This document shows positions 9,508 to 18,330 of a DNA stretch of 64,000 bases, piece after piece. Position 1 is the first letter of the stretch. Every line of letters begins with the position of its first letter. Origin of the DNA: an uncultured Pelagibacteraceae bacterium (GTDB lineage: Bacteria > Pseudomonadota > Alphaproteobacteria > Pelagibacterales > Pelagibacteraceae). The stretch spans positions 1-64,000 of the forward strand of contig CACJVT010000007.1 of assembly GCA_902596925.1 (NCBI GenBank), given 5' to 3'. The position numbers were made by a program, and so were the translations under genes. Under the pieces are notes generated by a model, which was not told the DNA's origin, searched no databases, and worked only from the letters and a program-made list of their open reading frames with translations.

Positions 9508-10155
9508 ATGTTTAGTAAGATATTTCCAAAAATTCACGCTGAGGGATACAAGTTCCTAGTTATCTCTGGAATTATTACAATCGTATTTTATAGTTTCAGT
9601 AATTTTTTAGGTTTAATTGGTTTGGTATTAACAATCTGGGTTTATTATTTTTTTAGAGATCCTGATAGAGTAATCATTGATGACAATAATTATCTGGTTA
9701 GTCCTGCTGATGGAGAAATCATAAAAGTTGAAGAAGTTGATGGTCCAAAAGAGCTAGGTTTAGAAAATAAAAAATTTAATAAAATCAGTGTTTTTATGAA
9801 CGTATTTGATTGCCATGTTAATAGAACTCCATGCGCTGGAAAAATTGAGGAAATTTTATATAAGCCTGGAACATTTGTTAATGCTTCTCTTGATAAAGCA
9901 AGTGAAGATAACGAGAGAAATTATTTTAAAATTAAGGACACAGATAATAACGATATTATTGTAGTTCAAATAGCAGGTCTGGTAGCGAGAAGAATAGTTT
10001 GTGAATCTAATAAAGATCAAGAGTTAAAACAAGGTGATAGAATTGGAATGATAAGATTTGGCAGCAGAGCAGATGTTTATTATGAGAATTATCAACCTTT
10101 AGTAAAAGTAGGTCAAAAAGCTATTTCGGGCGAAACACTCTTAGCTAAAAAATAA
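9508..10155 (+). CDS. psd: Phosphatidylserine decarboxylase proenzyme (short form)
   Basis: Makes phosphatidylethanolamine from phosphatidylserine at the inner membrane, using a pyruvoyl group formed by self-cleavage. 215 aa, matching the short PSD-A class. A hydrophobic membrane segment spans about residues 15-48. SPADGEI at 65-71 and a DCHVNRTP block at 101-108 are typical. The cleavage pair Gly185-Ser186 in FGSR leaves an alpha chain of about 30 residues. The pssA ATG follows one base after its stop, so the two phosphatidylethanolamine steps are coupled. Confidence 0.95.
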   Translation: MFSKIFPKIHAEGYKFLVISGIITIVFYSFSNFLGLIGLVLTIWVYYFFRDPDRVIIDDNNYLVSPADGEIIKVEEVDGPKELGLENKKFNKISVFMNVFDCHVNRTPCAGKIEEILYKPGTFVNASLDKASEDNERNYFKIKDTDNNDIIVVQIAGLVARRIVCESNKDQELKQGDRIGMIRFGSRADVYYENYQPLVKVGQKAISGETLLAKK

Positions 10156-10156
10156 A

Positions 10157-10960
10157 ATGGAACAACCAAAAAATAATTTGAAGATTGTAGCAGATAAAAA
10201 AAGAGCAAGAATGATCTTGCCAAATATGCTTACATTAATAGGGGTTTGTATTGGTTTAACTTCGATACGATTTGCTCTTGATGGAAGGTTTGAACTTGCA
10301 ATTATAGCAATTCTTTTTGCTGCTTTAATAGATGGTCTTGATGGAAGAATAGCAAGATTAATCAGAGGTACTTCTAAAGTTGGAAAAGAATTAGACTCGC
10401 TTACAGATATGATAAGTTTTGGAGTAGCGCCAGCGTTTATAATGTATTTCTGGAAGCTCAATACTCTAGGAAGATTTGGTTGGTTGCTTTGTTTAGTATA
10501 TGTAATTTGCGTTGCATTACGTTTAGCGCGGTTTAATATCAATTCAAATCAAGAACCTTCATGGAGAGATAATTTTTTTGAGGGAGTTCCGTCACCAGCT
10601 GGAGGAATTTTAGTTTTAACACCTTTGATTATTAGTTTAAGCGGTTTTAACTTTGTTCAATTAAATTATGATTTAATGGTACCGATTTTTTTTATTGCGA
10701 CTTCTTTTTTACTAATTAGTAAATTCCCTAGTTATTCTTTTAAAAAGATAGTGATCCCAAGAAAGACAACAATATTTCTTTTATTTGGAATAGTTTTATT
10801 TTTTGGTCTTTTATTGATTTATACTTTTAATGTAATTGCGATAAGCACTGCAATTTATGTACTTTTATTACCAATAAGCTTTTTCCATTTTCAAAAAATT
10901 AAGAAACAACACGAAAATGACAAAATTCAAGACGAAGATGACCTTGAAGACGTACTTTAA
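10157..10960 (+). CDS. pssA: CDP-diacylglycerol-serine O-phosphatidyltransferase
   Basis: Integral-membrane enzyme joining CDP-diacylglycerol and serine. 267 aa with about eight hydrophobic segments. The CDP-alcohol phosphatidyltransferase signature D-x2-D-G-x2-A-R-x8-G-x3-D-x3-D is complete between about residues 59 and 84 (DGLDGRIAR ... GKELDSLTD). An acidic tail, EDDLEDVL, ends the protein. It is directly coupled to psd upstream and overlaps the ATG of the next gene by one base (TAATG). Confidence 0.95.
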   Translation: MEQPKNNLKIVADKKRARMILPNMLTLIGVCIGLTSIRFALDGRFELAIIAILFAALIDGLDGRIARLIRGTSKVGKELDSLTDMISFGVAPAFIMYFWKLNTLGRFGWLLCLVYVICVALRLARFNINSNQEPSWRDNFFEGVPSPAGGILVLTPLIISLSGFNFVQLNYDLMVPIFFIATSFLLISKFPSYSFKKIVIPRKTTIFLLFGIVLFFGLLLIYTFNVIAISTAIYVLLLPISFFHFQKIKKQHENDKIQDEDDLEDVL

Positions 10961-11871
10961 TGAAAAAAAATGTAATCGTTTCTTTAGCCGATGCTAATTA
11001 TTTTCCTTTACTAGATGAACTAGTAGATTCAATTAAAAGATTTAAACAGAGTGAAGATGTTGCTATTTGCATTTTGGATGCGGGATTAAAACAAGATCAG
11101 AGAGATAGTTTATCTAAAAAAGTTGATGAAATTAAAAATGCCGAATGGGATATTGAAGTGCCTGGTTATAAGGTTAAAGGTAAAGAGTGGTTGAAAAGTC
11201 AGGTCTCAAGAGCCTTTTTACCTAAATACTTTCCTAACTATGAAAAATATCTGTGGATTGATTGTGATGCATGGGTGAATGATTGGAGTTGCGTAGAATT
11301 ATATTTTAAGGCTTGTGATGATGGAAAGCTTGGAATTACTCAAACAATTGGCCCAGGATATAAGATTACATCAAAAGTAAACTGGCTTTTTGGAAAGCTG
11401 GCGTTAATCAAATCTCAAAATTTTAAACACGCTGTAAAGTCAAAAATTAGTTATGCAGATGCTAGGAAATTAGCTTTTGCCCCACATATTAATATTGGAG
11501 TTTTTTCCTTAGAAAAAGACTCTAAAGGATGGAGTACTTGGCAAAATAATTTAGAGAAAACTCTAAAAGCAGGTAATATCTTTGGATCTGAAGGTTTAGC
11601 AATTAACATGTCCGTTTATATTGATAATTTAGAAACAGAGTTTCTTCCTTTAAATTGTAATTGGATCACAAGTAATTTACTTCCAAAATATGATCAGAAA
11701 CAAAGTACATTTGTTGAACCATACTTACCAAATTATAAAATTGGCATAATGCATCTTGCAGCAGGTATTTGGAAAGATGGTAAAGATATGCGAGTGGATA
11801 AAACTATTAAAATTGAATTAGAAACTTTAGATAAAAATAAGATACTTAAAAGTTTAAGATATAATACTTAA
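10960..11871 (+). CDS. Putative glycosyltransferase (GT-A-like nucleotide-sugar transferase)
   Basis: 303 aa, cytoplasmic, no signal peptide or clear membrane span. It opens with a Rossmann-like NVIVSLADANYFPLLDELVDSI. A DxD-type motif in LWIDCDAWVND near residue 106 would bind the Mn2+/nucleotide-sugar. The order (small strand, long helix, DxD, then a GITQ region) resembles GT8-like and related GT-A transferases, but I cannot place it in a named family. It lies between pssA and rlmE with 1-bp and 0-bp junctions, suggesting a lipid or cell-envelope sugar role. Confidence 0.6.
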   Translation: MKKNVIVSLADANYFPLLDELVDSIKRFKQSEDVAICILDAGLKQDQRDSLSKKVDEIKNAEWDIEVPGYKVKGKEWLKSQVSRAFLPKYFPNYEKYLWIDCDAWVNDWSCVELYFKACDDGKLGITQTIGPGYKITSKVNWLFGKLALIKSQNFKHAVKSKISYADARKLAFAPHINIGVFSLEKDSKGWSTWQNNLEKTLKAGNIFGSEGLAINMSVYIDNLETEFLPLNCNWITSNLLPKYDQKQSTFVEPYLPNYKIGIMHLAAGIWKDGKDMRVDKTIKIELETLDKNKILKSLRYNT

Positions 11872-12483
11872 TTGAAAAAAAATAAGATTTCAAAAAATTG
11901 GGTAAATAAACAAAGACGGGATACTTATGTGCGTCAATCAAAAGTTGACGGTTATCGAGCTAGGTCTGCATATAAACTAAAAGAGATAGATGAAAAATTT
12001 AAAATATTTAAAGGTGGAATGTCAGTCGTAGACATTGGAGCTGCTCCCGGCAGCTGGTCACAGTATGTTGCAAAAGTAGTTAAGAGCGGAAAGATAATCT
12101 CTATAGATCTAAAAGAGATGGAAAATATAGAAAATACTTTACAAATTCAGGGTGACTTTACTTTAGTTGATACTCAAAACCAAATTAAAGAATATCTTAA
12201 AAAAAAACCAGATGTAGTCATGTCTGATATGGCCGTAAACACCACTGGGATAAAAAATATCGATTCAATTCAAACTGGTGAATTGTGTAAAGAGGCGATG
12301 GTTTTTTCAAAGGATGTGATTTCAGAAAAGGGTTTTTTTATTTCAAAAATATTTATGGGTAGTACCTTTAATGAAATTGTCGCACTGGGAAAAAAACTTT
12401 TTAAGGAAGTAAAGGTTTTTAAACCAAAATCTAGTAGAAAAGATTCTAAAGAAAGTTTTATAATTTGTAAAAATCTTAGATAG
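11872..12483 (+). CDS. rlmE: 23S rRNA (uridine-2552) 2'-O-methyltransferase RlmE (FtsJ/RrmJ)
   Basis: Methylates U2552 in the A-loop of the large ribosomal subunit with S-adenosylmethionine. 203 aa. The hallmark RARSAYKLKEID is at about residues 28-39, then the SAM-binding VVDIGAAPGSWSQ at about 53-65, the catalytic Asp in VMSDMAVNTTG and the catalytic Lys in FISKIFMG. The start is a TTG immediately after the previous TAA; no in-frame ATG lies before the SAM motif, so an unusual start codon is required. Confidence 0.93.
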   Translation: MKKNKISKNWVNKQRRDTYVRQSKVDGYRARSAYKLKEIDEKFKIFKGGMSVVDIGAAPGSWSQYVAKVVKSGKIISIDLKEMENIENTLQIQGDFTLVDTQNQIKEYLKKKPDVVMSDMAVNTTGIKNIDSIQTGELCKEAMVFSKDVISEKGFFISKIFMGSTFNEIVALGKKLFKEVKVFKPKSSRKDSKESFIICKNLR

Positions 12484-12514
12484 TTTCTTTAAATTTTAAA
12501 GGAATCGTATATAA

Positions 12515-13597
12515 ATGATTATGGTTCCTATAAAAGAAGCACTCACCTTTGATGATGTAACTCTGATGCCTAAGTACTCTGAGATCTTACCCTCAGATGT
12601 TGATACTAGCATTAAACTTACAAATTATTTAAAATTAAAAATTCCTCTATTATCCTCAGCTATGGATACTGTTACTGAAAGCAAAATGGCTATCGCGATA
12701 GCGAAAGCAGGTGGGATAGGCATTATTCATAGAAATTTAGATATAAAAAAACAAATTCTTGAAATTAAAAAAGTAAAAAAACAAAAACTTTTAGTAGGCG
12801 CAGCCGTTGGGGCTGGACCGAGCGAATTTAAAAGAGCAGAGGCAATACTTAGAGAAAAAATTGATATGATTGTTGTTGATACTGCTCATGGACATACAAA
12901 AAAGGTCTCAGAAATAATTAAGTTTATCAAAAAAACAAAAGACAAAAAAACTGCTCTTTGTGCTGGAAATATTGCTACACCTGCTGCAGCAAAATTTTTA
13001 TTAAAGCTTGGGGTTGACGTCATAAAAGTTGGGATAGGACCTGGATCAATATGCACAACAAGATTAGTTGCAGGTATTGGAGTCCCACAACTTAGTGCAA
13101 TACTAGAAGTTAGAAATGGAATAAAAAATAAGAATGTAAAAATTATTTCTGATGGTGGGATAAAATATTCAGGTGATTTGGCAAAAGCATTCGCTGCTGG
13201 AGCAGATGCAGTTATGATTGGCTCATTGTTTGCTGGGACAGATGAAGCACCAGGAAAATTAATTAGGAGAAATGGTAAATTATTTAAAAATTTTAGAGGC
13301 ATGGGTTCAGTTGGTGCTATGAATAAAGGATCTGCAGATCGATACTTTCAATCAAAACAAAAGGACTCGTCTAAATATGTGCCAGAAGGAGTAGAAGGAT
13401 TTGCAAAATATAAAGGCAAAGTTGATAATATAATTTTTAAATTAATTGGTGGATTAAGATCATCTATGGGATACTTAGGATCAAGACAAATTAAATATCT
13501 AAGAGATAAACCACAATTTGTTAAAATAACAAAAGCTGGTTTTTACGAAAGTATGGTCCATAATGTTGATATAGTCAAAAGTGATAATAAATACTAA
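12515..13597 (+). CDS. guaB: IMP dehydrogenase without CBS (Bateman) domains
   Basis: Converts IMP to XMP in guanine nucleotide synthesis. Catalytic Cys180 sits in GPGSICTTRL. The N-terminal LTFDDVTLMPKYSEILPS, the SSAMDTVTE block, DTAHGH, the SDGGI/GADAVMIGSLFAGTDEAPG phosphate site and the flap region GSVGAMNKGSADRY are all present, so the barrel looks complete. The protein is 360 aa instead of about 490. Where the two CBS repeats normally sit (after HRNLDIKKQ.. and before LLVGAAVG, about residue 90) there is only a short Lys-rich linker. The nucleotide-sensing Bateman module is therefore cleanly absent. GuaB forms an operon with a TPR protein and guaA. Confidence 0.95.
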   Translation: MIMVPIKEALTFDDVTLMPKYSEILPSDVDTSIKLTNYLKLKIPLLSSAMDTVTESKMAIAIAKAGGIGIIHRNLDIKKQILEIKKVKKQKLLVGAAVGAGPSEFKRAEAILREKIDMIVVDTAHGHTKKVSEIIKFIKKTKDKKTALCAGNIATPAAAKFLLKLGVDVIKVGIGPGSICTTRLVAGIGVPQLSAILEVRNGIKNKNVKIISDGGIKYSGDLAKAFAAGADAVMIGSLFAGTDEAPGKLIRRNGKLFKNFRGMGSVGAMNKGSADRYFQSKQKDSSKYVPEGVEGFAKYKGKVDNIIFKLIGGLRSSMGYLGSRQIKYLRDKPQFVKITKAGFYESMVHNVDIVKSDNKY

Positions 13598-14034
13598 TGA
13601 GAAAAATCTTTAAAATAACCGTTCTTTTTTATTTCTTAATCAATGTTTTTAATTTTTCTTTAGGTAGTGAAAATTTTTTTAATAAAGGTTTAGAACTATA
13701 TAATAAAAAAAAATTTGAAGATGCTCGATTTATGTTTGAGAGAAGTATTGTATTTAATCCAAAACACTCTAATTCATATTTATATTTAGCTAAAATTTAC
13801 AATCAGGAAAAAAATCAAAAGAAAGAGGAAAAAAATTTAGAGGCAACTTTATTGATTGAACCAAATAATGAAGAAGCAATGTTAATGTTGATGAAAATAG
13901 CATTAGAAAAATCAAACTACTCTAAAGTAAAAAGTCTCTCAGAAGACTTTGTCAAAGTTTGCAAAAATTTATGTGATGAAAATAAAAGTATCTTAGATTC
14001 TTTAGCAAACTTAGAACCCAAAAATGAGTCTTGA
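13597..14034 (+). CDS. Exported small TPR protein between guaB and guaA
   Basis: 145 aa. A signal peptide (hydrophobic residues 5-22, likely cut after about residue 23) points to the periplasm. Two to three TPR helix pairs follow: [41 protein letters not shown] and a third around [19 protein letters not shown]. Two Cys residues near the end (VCKNLCD) could form a disulfide. It overlaps guaB by one base and guaA by 11 bp. No function is recognisable; TPR proteins mediate protein contacts. Confidence 0.75.
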   Translation: MRKIFKITVLFYFLINVFNFSLGSENFFNKGLELYNKKKFEDARFMFERSIVFNPKHSNSYLYLAKIYNQEKNQKKEEKNLEATLLIEPNNEEAMLMLMKIALEKSNYSKVKSLSEDFVKVCKNLCDENKSILDSLANLEPKNES

Positions 14035-15586
14035 TCAAAATTTGAATAAGATTTTAATTGTTGATTTTGGTTCACAATTTACACAGTTAATAGCAAGACG
14101 AGTTAGAGAATTAGGAATTTTTTCTGAGATAGTAAGTCATAAAAAAATTAAAAGTAAAAATATCAATCACACAATCAAAGGCATTATTTTATCTGGTGGT
14201 CCTTTAAATGTTTATCAAATTAATAAATACTCCTTCGACAAAAAGATAATTCAAAAAGGCGTTCCAGTTTTAGGTATTTGTTTTGGGCATCAAATAATAT
14301 CTAAATTAAATGGCGGAAAAGTGAAACAATCTAAACATAGAGAGTTTGGTTTAGCTAATATTACAAAAAAAAATAATAGTCTTTTAATTAAAAATTTATT
14401 TAAGAAAAAAAAGTCAATTAAAGTTTGGATGAGCCACGCTGATCAAGTTTCAAAATTACCCAAAAATTTTAAGGTAATTGCCTCAAGCCAGAATTCTAAA
14501 TTTGCAGTGGTTGAAAATAAATTTAAAAATTATTATGGAGTCCAATTTCATCCAGAGGTGACCCACACAGAAAATGGAAAAAAACTGATAAGTAATTTTA
14601 TATTTTTAATATGTAAAATGAGAAAAAATTGGTCTTCTAAAGATCAAAAAATAAAATTAATAAAAGATGCAAGACAAATGGTAGGGAATAATAAAGTCAT
14701 TTGTGCTTTATCCGGTGGAGTAGATAGTAGCGTAGTTGCACAATTATTAAATAAAGCCATTGGTAAAAATTTACACTGTATTTTTGTTAACACTGGGCTT
14801 TTAAGAAAAGATGAGGAAAAACAAGTTGTTGCAACATTTAAAAAAAAATTAAAGATTAATCTTACATACGTGAATGCTGAGAGAGAATTTTTAAGAAAAT
14901 TATCAAATATTTCAGATCCTGAAAAGAAAAGAAAGATAATTGGAAACTTATTTATAAAAATATTTGAGCGTTATGCCAAAAAAATTAAAAATGTAAAATT
15001 TTTGGCTCAAGGAACTCTTTATCCTGACTTAATAGAAAGTAAATCAGTTACAGGTAGTCAAACATCGAAAATTAAATCTCACCATAATGTTGGAGGTCTA
15101 CCCAAAAAAATGAAACTTAAACTAGTAGAGCCATTAAAATTTTTATTCAAGGACGAAGTTAGGAAACTCGGATTAGAACTCAATTTAAGCAGAGAAATTA
15201 TTTCTCGTCATCCTTTTCCAGGACCTGGGCTGGCAATACGAATGCCAGGAATAATAACTAAAGAAAAAATAAATATTTTAAAAGAGGCTGATCATTATTT
15301 TATTCAAGCTTTGAGAGATCACAACCTATATGATAAAATTTGGCAAGCTTATGCAGCTCTACTTCCAGTTAAAACAGTCGGCGTAATGGGTGATAATAGA
15401 ACTTATGAGTATTTGTGTTTGCTTAGAGCAATAACATCTGAAGATGGTATGACAGCAGATTTTTATGAATTTAAAAAATCATTTATACAAGAAATTTCAA
15501 ATAAAATAGTGAATAGTATTAGAGGGATTAATAGAGTAGTTTACGATATAACTTCGAAACCACCGAGTACAATCGAATTAGAGTAA
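14024..15586 (+). CDS. guaA: GMP synthase (glutamine-hydrolysing)
   Basis: Makes GMP from XMP, glutamine and ATP. 520 aa, standard two-domain length. The class I amidotransferase domain has its nucleophile Cys86 in LGICFGHQ and the His/Glu pair in VQFHPEVTH. The ATP pyrophosphatase P-loop [10 protein letters not shown] follows near residue 228. The C-terminal dimerisation domain ends in [13 protein letters not shown], the family-typical C-terminus. It overlaps the TPR gene, and panB starts right after its stop. Confidence 0.97.
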   Translation: MSLDQNLNKILIVDFGSQFTQLIARRVRELGIFSEIVSHKKIKSKNINHTIKGIILSGGPLNVYQINKYSFDKKIIQKGVPVLGICFGHQIISKLNGGKVKQSKHREFGLANITKKNNSLLIKNLFKKKKSIKVWMSHADQVSKLPKNFKVIASSQNSKFAVVENKFKNYYGVQFHPEVTHTENGKKLISNFIFLICKMRKNWSSKDQKIKLIKDARQMVGNNKVICALSGGVDSSVVAQLLNKAIGKNLHCIFVNTGLLRKDEEKQVVATFKKKLKINLTYVNAEREFLRKLSNISDPEKKRKIIGNLFIKIFERYAKKIKNVKFLAQGTLYPDLIESKSVTGSQTSKIKSHHNVGGLPKKMKLKLVEPLKFLFKDEVRKLGLELNLSREIISRHPFPGPGLAIRMPGIITKEKINILKEADHYFIQALRDHNLYDKIWQAYAALLPVKTVGVMGDNRTYEYLCLLRAITSEDGMTADFYEFKKSFIQEISNKIVNSIRGINRVVYDITSKPPSTIELE

Positions 15587-16366
15587 ATGAATAAAAAGAT
15601 TAAAAAAATTCTTAATAAAAAGAATAAATCAAAAATTATTTGTCTTACGGCATACTCCAAAAATGTTGCCACAATCCTTGATAAACATTGCGATTTAGTA
15701 TTGGTTGGGGACTCATTAGGGTCAGTTTTGTATAACTTTAAGTCCACTAAGCAAGTGACTTTAGAAACCATGATTAATCATTCTAAAAGTGTCAGACTTG
15801 GTATTAAGAAATCATTAATGGTTGTTGATATGCCTTATAATACATATCGAAATCCAAGCGAAGCTTTGAAGAATTCAAGATTGGTTATGAAAGAAACCAA
15901 ATGTGATGCTGTTAAGTTAGAAGGGGGAAAAAAGATAATTCCTATCGTTAAAAGATTAATTAAAAATAAAATACCAGTTATGGGACATGTTGGAATATTA
16001 CCTCAGACAGATAAAAAATTTACCTTCAAGGGGAAAAAACTAAAGGAAAGTGAGAGATTACTTAAAGACACTAAACTTTTAGAAAATGCTGGAGTTTTTT
16101 CGATTGTATTAGAATGTGTGGAAACAAAATTATCAAAGAAAATTTCCAACCATATAAAGATTCCAACAATAGGAATTGGTTCTTCAGTCAATTGTGATGG
16201 TCAAGTTTTAGTAATTGATGACTTAACAGGATTAAGTCAAAGTAAATTAAAATTTGTTAAAAAATTTGTTGATATAACAAAGTTGATCGAAAATGGTGTG
16301 AAAAAATTTAAATCTGAAGTATTAAAAAAACAATTTCCTAAAGCTAAACATTCTTTTTCAAAATGA
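15587..16366 (+). CDS. panB: 3-methyl-2-oxobutanoate hydroxymethyltransferase (ketopantoate synthase)
   Basis: First step of pantothenate synthesis, using methylene-THF. 259 aa. Family blocks are in order: LTAYSKNVATILDKH, LVLVGDSLGSVLY (metal-binding Asp), VVDMPYNTYR, DAVKLEGG, IPVMGHVGILPQ, then FSIVLECVE and IPTIGIGSSVNCDGQVLVIDDLTGL. The TPQ-side loop is slightly shorter than usual. It abuts guaA and its stop overlaps the next ATG by 4 bp. No panC or panE is visible here. Confidence 0.93.
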   Translation: MNKKIKKILNKKNKSKIICLTAYSKNVATILDKHCDLVLVGDSLGSVLYNFKSTKQVTLETMINHSKSVRLGIKKSLMVVDMPYNTYRNPSEALKNSRLVMKETKCDAVKLEGGKKIIPIVKRLIKNKIPVMGHVGILPQTDKKFTFKGKKLKESERLLKDTKLLENAGVFSIVLECVETKLSKKISNHIKIPTIGIGSSVNCDGQVLVIDDLTGLSQSKLKFVKKFVDITKLIENGVKKFKSEVLKKQFPKAKHSFSK

Positions 16367-17106
16367 AACTGAATAAAATAGAGCCAAAATTTATAAAAAA
16401 AAATAATCCAAGAATAGGTTTAATAACTTTAGCTAGTGATTTTAGAATTGAAAAAGATTTTAACGATATAATTTATGGTAAAGATATAGATTTATATTCA
16501 AATAGAATAAATTGCTACAATCCTCTTACTAATGAAACTTTGAAAAAAATGGCAGATGATATTCCTGAAGTAACCAAAAATATTTTACCAGATCAAAAAT
16601 TAGATTGTGTTGCGTACGGATGTACGTCAGGAACTATTGCTGCAGGTTATCAATCAATTTATGAAAAAGTAAATTTAGCTAAACCCAATACAAAAGTCAC
16701 GACACCTATTACTTCTGCCATAAATGCTCTTAAAACATTAAAGATAAATAAAGTTTCAATATTTACTCCATATACTGATGAGATTAATCAATCTGTTATT
16801 AATTATTTCAAAAATGAAAAAATAGAAATTTCTGAACTATCTTATTTTGATATAACCTCTGATTTAGATATAGGCAAAGTTGATCCACAGCATTTATTTG
16901 ATGTGTTAGTTAAACAAGATTTGTCAAATAGCGATGCGTTGTTTGTGTCTTGCACAGCACTCCCTGTATTATCAATTATCGATGAAATAGAGAAAAAATT
17001 AGGTAAGGTTATTTTATCTAGTAATCAAACTTTAATTTGGGATACACTTAAACAAGTGAATAATCAAAATAAGGTTGATGGTTATGGGGTGTTGTTTAAT
17101 AATTAG
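16363..17106 (+). CDS. EutA-like protein of the Asp/Glu racemase superfamily (ectoine-utilisation type)
   Basis: 247 aa. Two conserved Cys-containing motifs, VAYGCTSGT in the N-terminal half and FVSCTALPVL in the C-terminal half, mark the aspartate racemase / maleate isomerase / arylmalonate decarboxylase superfamily. Further blocks (RIGLITLASDF near residue 18, KVTTPITSA, SNQTLIWDTL near the end) match the EutA/DoeX-type proteins linked to ectoine breakdown. It lies directly before a DoeA-like hydrolase (4-bp gap to its ATG), which supports this reading. The exact reaction of this protein is not settled. Confidence 0.75.
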   Translation: MKLNKIEPKFIKKNNPRIGLITLASDFRIEKDFNDIIYGKDIDLYSNRINCYNPLTNETLKKMADDIPEVTKNILPDQKLDCVAYGCTSGTIAAGYQSIYEKVNLAKPNTKVTTPITSAINALKTLKINKVSIFTPYTDEINQSVINYFKNEKIEISELSYFDITSDLDIGKVDPQHLFDVLVKQDLSNSDALFVSCTALPVLSIIDEIEKKLGKVILSSNQTLIWDTLKQVNNQNKVDGYGVLFNN

Positions 17107-17109
17107 TTG

Positions 17110-18279
17110 ATGAATTTTTCAATTGAAGAGTATAAATCTAGATTAAAAAAAGTTCAAAATTCAATGCAAGATAAAGGTATTGAAATTTTGATTTCACAAG
17201 ACCCTTCAAATATGAATTATCTAACTGGCTATGATGCATGGTCTTTTTATTATGCACAATGTGTGATTGTTCATGCAAATGCTGATGAACCGATTTGTTT
17301 TGTTAGAGATCAAGATGCTGGTGGCGCTTATATAAAAACTTATTTGAAAGATGAAAATATTGTTAAGTATCATGAAAAATATATTCACACTTGGCCGTTA
17401 CATCCATACGATGCTTTAGTTGATTTAATAAAGGAAAAAAAATGGGATAAATTATCTATAGGCGTTGAAATGGATAGTCATTATTTCACCGCTTATTGTT
17501 ATGAAAAAATAAAACAAGGATTACCTAATGCAAAATTGTTAGATAGCAAACGATTAGTAAATTGGGTTAGGCTTGTTAAGTCAGACGCTGAAATCAAATA
17601 TATGAAAGCAGCTGCGCAGATCACTCAACTTGGTATGAAAAAAGCATTTGAGGCTATTAATCCAGGTGTAAGGCAATGTGATGCTGTTTCAGAAATATGG
17701 TCAACTTTAGTCAAAGGAACCTCAGAATTTGGAGGGGATTATGCTTCAATAGTGCCAATGCTTCCAACTGGAAAAGGAACCTCAGCATCCCATTTAACTT
17801 GGTCTGAGGATAAGTTTGTTGAAGGAGAGGCCACAATCATAGAATTATCTGGCGTAAATAAAAAGTATCATTGTCCAATGGCCAGAACAGTTTTACTTGG
17901 AAAACCCGACCAAAAAAAAATTGATACAATGAAAAAAACCAATGAGGCACTTCAAGCAGGTATAGATAAAGTTAAAGCAGGAAACACGGCTGATGATGTT
18001 GCACAAGCTTTTTGGAAGATATTAGATAAATATAAGATTGAGAAAACTTCAAGAACTGGCTATTCAATTGGGATAGGCTATCCTCCTGACTGGGGTGAAC
18101 ATACTTTAAATATATCAAAAGGTGACAAAACATTATTACAGCCCAACGTTACCTTTCATATGATTGCAGTAATGCAATTTGGAAATTGGGGAGTAGAGGC
18201 GTCAGAAGCAATTAGAGTAACTGATAAAGGTTCAGAATTATTTTGTAATTTCTCAAGAGAACTTCACGTTAAAAGCTAA
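17110..18279 (+). CDS. doeA: M24-family hydrolase, probable ectoine hydrolase DoeA
   Basis: 389 aa from the ATG at 17110 (a TTG lies one codon earlier). It is a pita-bread (creatinase/aminopeptidase P) fold. The N-terminal domain has PSNMNYLTGYDAWSFYYAQ; the C-terminal domain has GGDYASIVPMLPTGKGTSASHLTW, KYHCPMARTV, GYSIGIGYPPDWGEHT and a final WGVEASEAIRVT. These blocks, notably YPPDWGE and GGDYxSIVPxLP, are those of DoeA (EutD), which opens the ectoine ring without metal-peptidase activity. With the EutA-like gene upstream and a transporter downstream, an osmolyte-catabolic role is likely. Related creatinases or Xaa-Pro peptidases are the alternatives. Confidence 0.78.
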   Translation: MNFSIEEYKSRLKKVQNSMQDKGIEILISQDPSNMNYLTGYDAWSFYYAQCVIVHANADEPICFVRDQDAGGAYIKTYLKDENIVKYHEKYIHTWPLHPYDALVDLIKEKKWDKLSIGVEMDSHYFTAYCYEKIKQGLPNAKLLDSKRLVNWVRLVKSDAEIKYMKAAAQITQLGMKKAFEAINPGVRQCDAVSEIWSTLVKGTSEFGGDYASIVPMLPTGKGTSASHLTWSEDKFVEGEATIIELSGVNKKYHCPMARTVLLGKPDQKKIDTMKKTNEALQAGIDKVKAGNTADDVAQAFWKILDKYKIEKTSRTGYSIGIGYPPDWGEHTLNISKGDKTLLQPNVTFHMIAVMQFGNWGVEASEAIRVTDKGSELFCNFSRELHVKS

Positions 18280-18330
18280 TTATTAGAGGTTGATATTTAT
18301 TCTCACAAATGTTTTAAAGTTCCTTAAATT

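Noticed and set aside
10141..10542. 133-aa minus-strand open frame over the start of pssA
   Set aside because: Antisense to pssA, whose membrane enzyme motifs are plain; it is a shadow frame.
12886..13302. 138-aa minus-strand open frame inside guaB
   Set aside because: It is antisense to a clearly coding, motif-rich gene and has no start signal or family resemblance.
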